A stretch of DNA of 64,000 nucleotides, from the NCBI GenBank assembly GCA_023078555.1, contig CM041200.1:3934936-3998935 (forward strand). Direction: 5' to 3'. Source of the stretch: Ulva prolifera (lineage: Eukaryota; Chlorophyta; Ulvophyceae; Ulvales; Ulvaceae). This document shows positions 33,469-45,802 of the stretch, in pieces; the first letter of the stretch is position 1; every line of letters starts with the position of its first letter. The position numbers and the translations under genes are program-made. The notes beneath the pieces are model-generated. The model searched no databases and had not been told where the DNA came from. It was given only the letters and a program-made list of their open reading frames with translations.

Positions 33469-36400
33469 CTACAACATGTACGCAGCACTGCGTACACCAT
33501 CCCCCTTGTCCTTCCGTTTGGAAACCTTCACTCCATTCTGCTCGTCCTGCAACTGCTTGAAGACTGCGGCGGAGGTGGTGGGAATGCCCAGCTTCTTGGC
33601 ATGCTTCTGCCCAGCCTGCTTCTTGGAGGCCATCTTGGCTTCCCGAGCAGCCTCTGCATCCTCTCGTGCAGACTTGATGCCCTTGTCGTGTGCATATACT
33701 CCTGCGGCCTCCTCCTTCTCCACCCGCTTACGTTTCCCAATCCGTTTCTTCGACGCACGGGCCTGCCGCCTCTCAGCTTGCGTCTGCTCATCATCCTCCT
33801 TCAACTGCCTGTCTCTCCGTGCCTGCATTCAATGGAGGGGTCAGGACTTGACGTCACTCTGTCGCAGTCCGCAACCCTTTCATAGGCATAGATGCTAGCC
33901 TCCAAGCGCAACCTCTAGCCTACCCTGCGATGGTGTAAATGGATCACAGTTTTGCAATCAGCTGGCTTGAGCAACACCACTCAGTCATGATTGCTTGCAC
34001 AGTTCTCAAAAGCGATCCAGGTCACTTGAAAGTACCTGGGCGACTGCCTCTTCCGGCGCCTTGAGAGAAGCAGTGGACATCATCACCGGCGCAGCCTCCT
34101 CCATCGCGATTGCAGGAGCATCGACCTTGACCTCGAGCTCGGTGATGACAGGCTTCGCTGCCAGGCCGAGGTGCGACAGCGCATCGAGCTTGGCACTCAG
34201 CTTCGTGAACAGGTCCTTGATCGCCTGCACAACGTGCCCGAAAGGGATGTTGAACACTGGGTCGTTGAACAATGCCCAAAGCAGACACTTCGCTGCAACC
34301 AGAGAGGGATCTTACAAGCACTGTGATGTGCAGTCCTGTGAGCTGAACTCCAGGTGAGTTGGGCTGCCCCGAAGCAGCCATCGTGAGATTGTGATCAGCA
34401 GTGGCATGCACAACGCTTTCTGGGCCTGCACGACCAGGAGCTGCATGCTTGCATCGCACTTGGGCAGCAGCTAGCCTCTGGCTCACAGGGAAAGACATGC
34501 TGGTGTGCAAAGTGCGGACCCATGTGACAAGGGTGTGTTGGAGGGCACGCCTTCCATTGCAGACCGGCTGTCAACAGAACTGGATCCCTTCATTGCTCTG
34601 GCACTACGCTCATGCGCCAAACGCCACCGTCCGGCTGAGTGGGCAATCAGTAAAAATAGTGCCTTCGTGTCACCGGAGTCTCTCCTGTGCACCAAAGCCT
34701 CAGCTCCCAGCCATGGCAGGCAATAGCAAGAAACCACACAGAACACACACTCAGAACGCAAGCACGGATGCCTTCAAACACTGTACACATCTGAGCCCAT
34801 GGCCCATCTGGATCACGACTTTCGCCCACGCACTCCATGGTATGAGGGTCGATGTTCACGTCAAAGCAGCAGCAGCAGCACCTTGCGAGTGCCAGCGTTG
34901 CGGTCTTCGCTTGTGCCAGCTATTCTGCGCTGCAGCCCCGCCTCGTACTCGTCTGCGAGGCCCTCCTTTGCCTTCGCATCGTCCAGGTCAACAGTGCGGC
35001 GCTCCTTCCGCGGCGCCGTCGGCACGACCCGCACGACGTTGTCAAACCGCAGCTCCAGGATGCGGGCCTTGATGATGTCCTCAAGGGCGACTGCCGCCTC
35101 AAACGTTGGCTCCGGGGGCGGCCGCATCGTCCTCTCAAAGTCCTGGAAATGACACGCAGCAGCAGTGAGAGCGCCACACCAGCACACAGACGCCAAAGGC
35201 ACAGCGGCCCAAAAGGCTCCGAAGACGCGCAGGCTCTCTCATGACACCGTAAAAGCATCGACTCACCCGCACCAGCCAAGCAGATTGACGGTGTGGGCCC
35301 CAGCCCGACGGAAAGCAGAGCTTGTTCTGAGCATCAGATGCTAAAACAATCAGCTTACTCTACAGGCAGTTGGGCAATGGCACTACATCTACAAGGTCCA
35401 ACAAGTGCGGCTCTGCCGGGCCACTTTCCAGGCGCAAAGCCGGAGCATGATGGCAGAGCAAAGCAAATACACCAAAAGCTGTACGGGTGCGCACCACATC
35501 GATCTCCAGGGCGCTGTCCTTCGGGCGCGTCGCGGCCGTCGCCTCGCCGCGCATGTGCCAGCTGCGGTCCTGCATCGCCTCCTCCTCGATCTGCGCAATC
35601 TGCGCCGCGATTTTGCGCTGCCGCCGCTCGTGTGTCGACAGCTCCGCTGCCGCCCCCTCCTCTGACTCGTCACTCCCGCTGCCTGCATTTTGCCCACCAG
35701 TATGGATTTTGAGTGGCGGGGGGTGTAGCATTGAGTCAGAGCAGCGGGGTACACCCGGGCGCCAAGAGCTCCATTGCTTTGACGTGCTGTCCAGCAGATG
35801 AAATCGTGCCAAAATTGCGCTGGAAATCAAGCCCAGAGATACCCCCATCATGGAGCCACTCACTGTGGCAGCCTGATCGCAACCCTACACCGCCGCCTCC
35901 AGCCAGCAGTCGAACAGCCACCCGCCGACAAGTCACAGCAGAACAGCAGCTCTTCGTGCAGGCAGAACATGCGCAGCTACCAGGGGCAGTAGCCGCACCG
36001 GAGCCATCTGCGTCTTCCTCCCCAGACAGCTGCTCGGCCCCGGGCTCTGCCGGTTTGTCCTCTGCAACGGCCTCGCCGTGTCGTTTGTGCCACCCATCCG
36101 ACGCGCCACCGGCACGCCGGTACGGCGCACTTCGCCCGAAAAAGTCCTCATACTTGATTGCACTGCCGTCCGCGATGCCGCCGTCGTCTTCGCCACTGTC
36201 GCTGCCTCCCAGGCCAGGCGCGGCGTCATCGTCCCAGCCGCCATACAGGTCCACCGCGTCCACGTCCTCGTCTGTGTCCTTGTCAGCGTTTCCGCCGGCG
36301 CCGCCGATCTCGTTGCCCTCGAGGAAGTCTCGGAAGTTGTCAAAGCCGCCGAGGTCGCCCGCGGCACCGGCAGCCTCGCCATGCTGCACCACACGCCAGC

Positions 36401-37882
36401 GCCTGAGGCGACGCGATGGTGGCAGCCACTGAGGCTCAGGCCTGGAGGTGCACGTGAGTGCACGCCACGTATGTGCAACAGCAACGGGCCGAGGTAGGGC
36501 TGACCACTGGTGCAGGCGGCGCCGTACAAACCACAAGCATGTCGCAGCACGTGTCCGCTGTATCAACATCAGCACTGGAGGCATATGCAGCTTTCTCGAG
36601 TGCCACATCCAGTCTCGCAAACACAGCGATGGAGGGCGTATGCGGTGAGCTACGATGCCAAGGATGACACGACATGGTGGGACACCCTGATGCGTTCTGT
36701 AATATGCGGATGTGGGGGCCTCAGCAGAGGCCGCACCTGGACAAACTTCTCCATGTCTTCCAGGCGGAGGAAGTCGTCTTCCGTGGGCAACCGCTCCCGG
36801 TCCTCATCGCCACTGCCACCGTTTGACTCGCTGCCGGCCACGCCGTCGTCTGAGTCCGCCGCGCCCTCTTGTGAGCCATTCTCATCGCTGGACTGCGCGC
36901 CCACATCCTGGGGATCTCCGCCCGAGTCGGACATCGCTTGATCTCCTGTTGTGGGCTTTTTGTTGCCTGCCAGCATGGCATCATAGTCCAACGCTTCTAC
37001 AGGCCTGCAAAGCAGGATATGTTTGAGCTGAAACGCGTCTGCAGTGAGCTGCTCACAGCACATACTTGTCCAGATCAGTCGTGCTGTGCACGCTCAGAAA
37101 TTCTGGCTGCAGTGGACACATGAAGCTAGCGATCAACTTTAACTGGTGCACATACCGCTCTCTATCTGCATCACTAGATGGTTCGTCGCTGCTGCCTCCG
37201 TTGGTGCCACCATCGTCACCTGATGCGCCTGCGGGCACCCCCAGCCCGGACCCTGAGAGCAGTTCATCGACAGCATCCTCCATGGACTCGTCCAGAAGCT
37301 GTATATCGTCCGTCAGGTACTTCATGAGTTTCCTGCATGACCGTCCTGAAGTGTCATCACTTGCCAGGTATTCATTGACTGTGCCATCTAGCAAACACGG
37401 CTATGCTGGGAGGGCCAGCGCACCGCACACGCTTCATACCAGCCGTATGCAGCATATCCACTTGTGCCCATACTTGTTCGACGTGAAAATTGTGCGTCAC
37501 GAGTTGCGCCGGTGCCTGAACGGCGACGTCTGCGCCATGGCTGCCGACCTGCCGGAGGCTGTCAAATGCGACTCTGTACGCAGACTGTAGAGCCGCGCGA
37601 CATTGCAATTGTGACTCTGCCGACTTTGTGACAAAGCACGTTGCATCAGACGCCGCTGCGATTACTTGTGAAAACGCCTCCACATCGCTCGCGGTGAATA
37701 CATCTGCAAGCCCGCCAAGCCCGCCGGCATCTGCAAAATGAAGTAATTAGCGCCTCACTTCCGCCTCTAGTATCAGATAAGAAGGCATCTACTTCACAGC
37801 AAGCAGTCATCGGCGCCTCACCTGTCTCAGAGCTGGCCAATTCGGCTCCGCTTGCTGAGTGCCGCTTGTCCTCGCCGATCAT
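33469..37882 (-). CDS. MPP10: U3 snoRNP protein MPP10
   Basis: Nine minus-strand exons (37882..37822, 37730..37440, 37387..37156, 37004..36737, 36383..35981, 35682..35495, 35142..34882, 34224..34036 and 33822..33469) join in phase to 748 residues. MPP10 is a U3 snoRNP component of the small-subunit processome; with IMP3 and IMP4 it supports early pre-18S cleavages in the nucleolus. Family blocks appear in order: FHVEQVWAQVDML, several long acidic Asp/Glu/Ser tracts, DDFLRLEDMEKFVQ, IKYEDFFG, QIAQIEEEAMQDRSWHMRGE, EPTFEAAVALEDIIKARI, LFTKLSAKLDALSHLG, VDAPAIAMEEAAPV, and a lysine-rich C-terminus with KKRIGKRKR. Introns are small (about 50-700 bases). It is followed on the same strand by MRT4's downstream neighbourhood; the two assembly factors are consecutive genes. 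Confidence 0.95.
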
Positions 37883-38516
37883 GGCGCCTGTTCAGGACTA
37901 AGCAGCTCGGGAGGGTCTCAGCCAATGCTTGACCTTACTCTACTCTCTACCGTTGACCATCTGCTGTTGCCCATCGCGGCCGACGCCGGCCAGGCTGCGT
38001 GACCATGCTGGACATGCGGACTGTTGGTAGACGGGCAACTCAAACAGGGGTCTGTCCGTGCCCGCCATTATTTTATCCCTTTAAATGTGGATCTGTGCTT
38101 GGCTCTGTCGAAGAATCATGAACAAGACACAGCCCCCAGCGTACGCAGCGCACCTTCGCCACAGGCAGCAACATCGATCAATACACTGCACCACAAATCG
38201 TCAGGCTCTCGAGACTACACCCGCATTGGACATATAATCTAGGCTGCATGCATTATAAGTGCAGCATAACTACTTTCAGCGCACCAGATCCGGCTGCACC
38301 AAGCGCACAAGATCTCAGCCCATAACAACCGTGTGCTCAAGAGTGCGCTTACACACAGAGTCCTTCTCTGATTCAACAATAGCTCGTTCCAGGACGTTCA
38401 GGAATTCCGGCAATCATGAGACCAGCATTCAGCCACTTCATCACAACTCTCAAAACCATGCACTTGCTCAACCCATGCACTTGCTTGACCTTGTCGTATG
38501 CGCATACAACTTTGCG
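37883..38516. promoter_or_regulatory. Upstream region of MPP10 and 3' end of MRT4
   Basis: MRT4 ends at 38517 and MPP10 starts at 37882, both leftward. The 634 bases should contain the MRT4 3' untranslated region and the MPP10 promoter. No coding signal seen. Confidence 0.4.
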
Positions 38517-39890
38517 TCATGAAGCCGCGACAGCTGCAGGAAGCATCATTGAGTCAGGTATGTCGTCCTCAAACATCGAATCCGAACCGAGTCCACCGTC
38601 TCCTTCAATGTCCGATTCCCCATCATCCAGCTCCTCGAACTTTGCTTTGTCCTCATCTTTTCCAGCCACCCGTGCCTTCAACTTCAGCCGGAACGTCGCC
38701 ATTTTGATTTGGAAATGCCGGAGCAGGGCAGCCTGGTTGGGCGTCAGTGCCTTCCCTTCTTCACAGAGCTGCAAATATTAGCTTGTCAACATGAGAGAAA
38801 GTGGCAACCAGCAGGCACGTAGTACCGAGCACTCGCGATGCACCACACGTCACCATGTAGCAGAAGGACAGCTCTTGGAAGAAGCACGCAGGTCGCACTG
38901 ACCGCACCGTGTGCTCTGCGATGAGCTCTATAACGCCCTTGTTCAACTTCGTCGGAAGACCGTGTCCTCGAAGCGTGTGCTCCATCGTATGAGGGAATGG
39001 CAGCCCACCCGGTCCCTCGAGGGGCCCTTCAGGCAAGACAACTGTCCGCATTGCCGCCGCACCAGCCCTGGCGTAGTCTTCGTGAAAGAAGTCTTCGAAT
39101 ATCCGTTGTACGTCGTCATGTGGGAGGTTTGTGAAGATCAGCGCTGTGTGGCCCTTGAGGTAGGGACACAGCTTGTGCACTTGCGATCGGCACTCTTCTT
39201 CCGGCTCACGGCCCAGTGCTGCCTGCAGCTTCTTTGTCGATGCCATCATGAGCTTCGAGGAGTCCTTCAGATCCTGTGCGCATGGAGGGGTGTTGTGATG
39301 CAACTCCAGTGCTGGGCAATCCAAACTGTTCAAACTGCGGCAGGGCCGATTCAGGGCCGCTGCAATCTGGGCGCATTCATGAGGCTGGATTCCATGAGTT
39401 CAGGCACAACGCACCTCCCTGAGCTCTTTGAATCTGTCGTTGCGCATGTTATAGTACTTGAACACGTATATGCTGTCATACTGATCACAGTAGTTCCTGA
39501 CTTTGTCGATAATTGCGCTCTTCCATTCACGATCTTTCTTCTTGACCTTGGTCAGGGCAACTACAAACAATGCGTAGTGATCAGGTACATGTTGGCTCAA
39601 TCGATAAGTGCTCGCTTGCTGCTACGCAACATATCTCACCCCATTTGCACGCACGTGGCCTGAACAAGACCTGGAGGCGTCAAAGACACATCACAGCTTG
39701 TATTGCTCCGGCCGCGTGCGCGGCGGTGAAGGCCTGCCGCCGGTACATGTGTACGGCAGCCACACGCATGTCGCGACACTGGCCCAGCTCGGCCTTTACT
39801 CTAAGAGATGCTCATCTTGCTTGCCTGAGAAGGAACAACTCCAGGAATTCTCAGATTCGTACCAACTTTTGCGCGTTTGCTTTTCGGCAT
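38517..39890 (-). CDS. MRT4: Ribosome assembly factor MRT4 (uL10-like)
   Basis: Four exons (39890..39863, 39560..39415, 39273..38908 and 38768..38517) join in phase to 263 residues. The 28-base first exon encodes MPKSKRAKV, a typical MRT4 start, and is too short to show as an open frame; it is supported by the exact phase match giving [16 protein letters not shown]. Then follow [39 protein letters not shown] and [26 protein letters not shown] comes next, with [23 protein letters not shown] nearer the end. MRT4 is a nucleolar paralogue of the P-stalk protein P0/uL10 that holds its rRNA site on pre-60S particles until exchange. It lacks the P1/P2-binding tail, as expected, and ends with an acidic extension ([22 protein letters not shown]) longer than in yeast. 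Confidence 0.95.
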
Positions 39891-41005
39891 CCTGCCCCGA
39901 TCGTGCCGACGCTAAAACTGCTTCGAACGCGCCAGCGGAGTCTCTGAACACTGCAGCAGAAGGCAATGCGTGCCTCTTACTCTGAACAGATGCAAAACGT
40001 TTCTTCTACTCTTGACAGAAGCGATATTGTTTTGGAAGAACTAACGTGTCTCAGATCGCTGTAGGCATCGAGGTGCAGCTGCACTGAACTGCTTACTGGG
40101 TGCAGATCTCCGTCAAATAGACACAGGATGTGCTCATAGCATTGCACACTTTCACCTCCGACCTCAACAATCTCACGCGCGTGTAGCTGGGTACGGAACG
40201 GCCTGCCGCATTGACAGCACCGCGCAGCGTTGAGGAGTCACTGCGTACCTGTAGCCACCAGCGCCGGCTCTGCAGCATGAAAATGCATACTTCTTTCCCC
40301 AAGAGCTCAAGATATTTCGCAGTGTATGACCTGAAATCACACAATAGCGGTATGCGCATGGTTGAAAGGGGCCAGTCCTGCATGGCCAGACTCTATTATG
40401 GCCACAAGTGGCCCTGCCCAAGACGCACATGGCGCATTAAGCACTCTACATTCAGCTGCCTATACACCACAAGCGAATAGCAAATAGAAAACGAAGCCGC
40501 GGTCAGACCCTCATCGCCGTCCTCCAGCCACAGATACCATATCAACCCCCTGTCCCTTCTGCCTTCCTTTTCTGCAGTCCGCGCCTATGCAGTTCAAAAT
40601 CCCGCCTCAATGCCCGTTAATACAAAGCTTGCACAAAAGCTTCCCCCTCGCGTTGCATCGAGCAAGTCTCTCCCACCTGAGCGGCACCACATGTACGCTT
40701 CGAAGCCGTCTGATCGACCACAGACAATCGCTCCGCGTTCCATGCTGAACCCACCCCTGTGGCTCCTCTGCCCACAGCCGTAATCTAGCACGCATGTCAC
40801 ACACCAGAGCGCACAGCTCTACCCTCGACTGTGCATGTTCTGTCTACCACAGCAGACCACTATCTCCGCGCGACGAGCCTCAAAAAGGACGCGAGGGCGC
40901 GTGGCGTCCGTGTGGGCACACAGCACTGTCAGGAATCGAGGCTTTCGTCACAGCACACTGGATAGCAAGCGGGCCTGAGTCCAGAAGTCAGGCGACGCAG
41001 CCACA
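39891..41005. other. Gap between MRT4 start and kelch gene end
   Basis: 1.1 kb with short overlapping frames only. It should contain the MRT4 promoter and the 3' untranslated region of the kelch gene. A minus-strand frame at 40594-40800 is Gly/Cys-rich but has no motif. Confidence 0.4.
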
Positions 41006-44000
41006 CTATACCTTCTTGTGCAGGTAGAACGGCTCCGATTGAACATCGAAGAACGCCTGAATCGTGGCGCTGGAGACGGGCGTCTTGTCGTCGCTGCCCT
41101 CGATCTCCAGAGACGACTCCTGGCCGCCAAAGACGTACGCTGCGCCGTTATATGCGGCGGCCGCGACACGGAACCGCGGCAGTGGCAACGGCGCCTTTGC
41201 CACCCACACGTCGTCCCGGACGATGTACTCATGCACGTCATGCGTCGCCACCTGCACGCATCACGCCACCTACTGCACCCGTCCACTCCCCGCAGGAACT
41301 GCCTTGCACAAGCGCCGCACAGGCAAGACATTCCTTCAGAGTGGCACGCGAGCCTCTGAAGCCCCACAAACGAGCAGGGAAGACCGCAGGTGGCAGATGG
41401 CGTGTAGAGTCAGGGTGGGGAGCGCACTCCGGTGCGGTCGCCGCGAGCGTGAGTTTCGCCGCCGATGAGCATGAGCCGGCCATCACGCAGCGTGATGAGC
41501 GACGCGTCGCCGCGCGACACCGGCACGGGCGCCTGCTCCCGCCACTGCGGGTTCGCCGCCTTCGTGTCGAGCGCGTACAGCGTCTGGCGGAAGCTGTCCG
41601 CCGCAAATGCCCCCTCGGGGTCATGGAAGCCGCCCGCGACGTACACCACGCCGTCGTACGCAGCCGCCATGCAGTCCCCCCTGCATCCCCAGGTGGCAAT
41701 TGTGAGCATTGGCGGCCGCACTGTAACGGCACTGGGACTTGCATTCTGTCAGATACCAGTAGATGCAGTCATTCGGGGAGCGTGCGAGTGGAGCTGTACG
41801 GAATGCACCAGGTGGCTGCTGCATGCATGGACACCTGAATGATGGCCTGTGCGCTCGTGCTCAATACGGCAGTGGCCCGCATCCATTGAATGCGCATCGC
41901 GCCCTGCTGTGGAGGTGCAGGGATCCTCCCTGAACGCGTGTACAGTGGATCCTGTAGTCCCCAGACCTTCGCCATTCGCACGGCCCCGGGTATACGTGTA
42001 CTATCTACTTTCACTCAGTGTTGACGATGGCTCGCTGGGGGAGCGCTCATGCATGCGCGCCAGCACGAGCTGAATGTGCAACACGCGCAGCCGACCGGTG
42101 ACCGCACGCATGCAACGGACCGCGCGTTTTTGCCGCCGTGCAGGTGGTGGGGGCGCACCGGGGCTCTGGCAGGGAGGGCCCGACGCTCCAGGAGTCGGCC
42201 TCTGTGTCGTACACCTCGACAGCCTGTAGCGTGTTGTAGACTGCGTCGTAGCCGCCCGCCACGTACACCTTGGTGCCGACGGCGGCCGCGCAGTGGTCCG
42301 AGCGCACGTCCGACATGCGCGCACCCTGAGTGTAGTTGCCCGTCTCCGTGTTGTAGATCAGCATCGTGTCCTGCATGTGCAGCACCGTGAGCGGGCGGCG
42401 CGTGCATGCATGCACTGCGGCAGCCGCGTGGACGCTCGCAGCGAGGCAGGAGCGGGCAGGGCGGCGCCCCAGCCTCTGCCGTTTGCACCGTGGCCAAAAG
42501 GGTGGCGGTGATAGGGTGACAGAGAGGGCCACATGTGGCAGAGGGTGCGCACCACCTTGGAGACGTCGGAGCCGAAGGGGTCGTTCTGCGGCAGGCCGCC
42601 GGCGACGTAGATGCGCGTGCCGATGGCGGCGGACGCGTAGCGCAGCCGGAACTGCCCGGCCGTGGCCTGGGGGCCGCGGGTGAAGGTGTCGAGCAGAGGG
42701 TCGTACACGTCAACGTGATGCATGCCCGCCTGCCGGCCGTTGAGGCCCCCCACGAGGTAGATCTTGCCGCCGATGGTGTGAGCCTGCACCACAGCAGTGG
42801 CGCGTCCATCCCCGCGCTACTCCCGAAAATGCATGCTGTGCATGCATGGATGAGCGCGGCCAGACAGAGCATCGCACTGGCACAGCGCGCGTGCTGAAGC
42901 CGCTGGAAACCCAGGCCAGCGTAGGGTGCACAGCACTACACCATGCAGCATTGGCTTGCCACATGTCACTATTTGTATACTGCACGTCTTGATGGGGCTG
43001 CAGGTGCATCGTGGGTGGAGTAGCAAAAGTACCAAAAGCCACAGGAGAGATGCTTCCGCATACGCATGCACGTCCCCATGCATTACAGCGGCAGCGGCGC
43101 ACATGGAAGTCACTGCGGGCCTCGGGCATCGTCGTCTTGGTCGTCCAGAACCCTCCACCCGATGTCACGGCGCCTTGCAGCCTGTACCCTGTCACAGCCG
43201 GCAGCGGCGACACGATGACAGACGGGATGCTGGCCTCGGGCGCGCGCTCCACGGCCGCCACGTCCGGGTCCGGCGACAGCGCAAAAACCGGGGGCACGGC
43301 GGCGTCGATGAACGCACGCACCGCCGAGATCTCGTCGCAGCCGCCGTCGTCGCTAGGGTTGTCCTCGTCAGCGGCGGTCTCGCAGAGGTGGTGGCCGCCA
43401 AACACGGCAAACACGAGGGTGCCGTCCTGAGCGGGCACAGCAACGGCGGCGGCGCGGAACAGCGCGTTCGGCATCGGCGCCTTCTCGACCTGCACCCCAT
43501 CCCCTTGGTACGTGGAGCCTCGGCCATTTGCTACGGCGGTCCCGTGTCTGGGCTTCAGAGCTGCTGCAGTGCATGCATGCGTGCGTGTGCGGTGGCTGCA
43601 TGCTGTGAGAACGCCAGGGCGGGCATGCACGGCTCGGAGCTGCGATGCGCTGATCCATCGTTGATGTGCGGCGCATCGCAGCATCGAGCCGTGGCGGCTG
43701 CATCGTACACGGTCATTCACACTGTCAGCTCCTGCAGCGCCCCGCAGGCTGCCGCCCGACCTCGTGTGCAGGACCATGCGCTGCCACAGCACCGGCCACA
43801 GGGGGAACTCAAGGGTGCACGCAGGGCTGCTCCCACAGCACAGCGTAGCACAGCACAGCGCACCCATGAGTCGGCCTGGGCATCGTAGAGGTACACTTGG
43901 TGCGTGCCGACCTGCGTCCGGCCGCCGGCGTAGATCTCCCCTCCGGCCACAATCATCGTCGAGGGCGAAACCGCAGCAACGGCGACGTCGCCGCGGGCCA

Positions 44001-45390
44001 CGCCGGGCAGCTGCGTCACCACAGCCGCCGTCTTGGCCACGACGTCCACCGCCACCACCTCGGTTGTGTACCACGTCTCTGGGGGCTCCTCCCAGGGTTT
44101 GTTGATGCCGCCTACGAGGTACAGCTTGTCCCCGAGCACGGTGCACTGCACGTCCCCGCGGCCACCCGGCAGCGCCATGCCGGCGTCCGCCCACGTCTCA
44201 GATGCCGGGTCGTACACCTCGACCGAGTCGACGAGGCCGTAATCGGGGGTGTACCCGCCGGCGACGTAGAGTTTGCCGTCGAGCCATGCGGCGCAGTGGT
44301 CGCTGCGCGGCTGCGCCATGCATGGGAGGCCCGTCCACGTGGCATTCGGGTCGGAGGCGTCGAGGGAGAAGAGGCAGTTGGCGCCGCCGGCGCCGGCGTG
44401 GCCGCCGCCGGTGGTGGTGCCGGCGGTGTAGTAAACGGTATTGGTGCCGTCGGAGGCGATGGCTCCGCGTGCGGCGGGGATGGGGAGTTGCGGGCCGGCC
44501 GTGAAGGCCGCCGTGAGGGGGTCGTAGACGAAGGTGGCCCGGGACAGGACGTTGCCTCGCTGGGCGTTGCCGATGTGGCCGCCGACGTGGTACACCTTGT
44601 CGCCGACGACTGCTGCTGACCCGTCCGAGATGCCCTGCGCTGCTGGCGCTGGGAACTGTGCCGCAGTGACCCAGCTGCCGGTTGCGCCATTGACGGCTCC
44701 ACGGCTGATATACCTGCGACATGTACACTATTGTTGACGGTGTGGAAGAGGAGCAGGGCGTGGCTGGGGTGGAGCGCAGAGGCACGACTAACAGGGGCAG
44801 TGGCTACGGAAAGTGTCGATGTGGACCGCACCCATTGGGCACAGCGCCTGCTGAGGAGAGGATCGTGATGGCCTCGGATGCGACGAGAACGGGTGTTGAC
44901 TCGCAGTCGCCGTCGCACGTCGTCTGTGCGACCACGGACAGGGCTACGACGATGCCGACGATGGCTGCAGCAAGGACGGCCAAGCAGATCTGCACACATG
45001 GTCAACGTGACGATAGAACAGGACTGTAATCAGACAGGCGCGGCAGTGCATTCTCTGATGACTTGCGCCCATGGTTGCCTTCCGAGCTTGCATGACATGC
45101 CGACAGCCGCAGGACTGCGGGGTTTCGGATTGAAGCAGGCATCCTCGCTGCCGATTTCATGCCAGACAAAATTATATCATCGCTACGCACTCAGTGTGCG
45201 TTCATGTTCGGCGCTGGGCTGTAGGCACAGGCGCTTGCGATGGCGACTGTAGGCACTGATGGTCTGCAGCAAGCGAATAGCGTACCCATGCCACCTTTAG
45301 GCCACGTTTTAGCGCTGATAGAGATTCGAATACATGTTCATTGCCATTCCTTGGCTTTCCTTCACCGTACTCGGCGTACATGTCTGCCAT
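41006..45390 (-). CDS. Membrane-anchored kelch-repeat protein (two propellers)
   Basis: Eight minus-strand exons (45390..45295, 44989..44832, 44713..43864, 43489..43103, 42783..42556, 42370..42159, 41680..41428 and 41251..41006) join in phase to 809 residues. The first 32 residues are polar with a basic end (SALKRGLK). One hydrophobic helix follows (LAVLAAAIVGIVVALSVVA), so the protein is probably type II with the bulk outside or in the lumen. The rest contains twelve kelch signatures with a double Gly, in order VGGHIG, TAGTTTGG, VAGGYTP, VGGINK, VAGGEI, VFGGHH, VGGLNG, VAGGLP, VAGGYDA, VAGGFHD, IGGETH and VFGGQE. Twelve motifs fit two six-bladed beta-propellers. An acidic insert (ETAADEDNPSDDGG) lies near the middle. 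Kelch propellers bind proteins or glycans; galactose oxidase is one secreted example, but its catalytic Cys/Tyr pair is not evident. Function unknown. Confidence 0.85.
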
Positions 45391-45802
45391 CGGGCACGAC
45401 CGCTACAAAGAGCGCGCGAACTAAACAACTGCTCCAGGCACAGAGCACCTACGGGATTTCAGCTTGTGAATCTCGTGCTCTCACGCCGATACGCTGCAGT
45501 CGCCAGGTGCACGAGAGGTCGGAGAAGGTGGAGGCAACAGCACTCGCCAGGACAACAAACCAACAGCACAGATTACCACGCCGGTGCCGAATCAAAGCTG
45601 CAAACCGAAGTTGCGTACGTGACTACATGCGGCCGTCGCAAGCATGTTTTCCCAAAGGCAGATCCGAGATGCTGCAGCCCGGTTGTTCAAATTGCATACC
45701 CTGCGCCTGTAGCACCTGGCATGCATGGCAGTCGGCGCTCGTCACCGCCACCAGCGGCAAACGCATGCATGCGCGCATGTAGGTAGATCTTCAGGTTGCT
45801 AC

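Noticed and set aside
40093-40800. Minus-strand frames between MRT4 and the kelch gene
   Set aside because: Short, without motifs, and with no splice sites that extend them in phase.
41410-44995. Plus-strand frames of up to 320 codons over the kelch gene
   Set aside because: They mirror the kelch exons, whereas the minus strand gives twelve kelch motifs with consistent splice phases.
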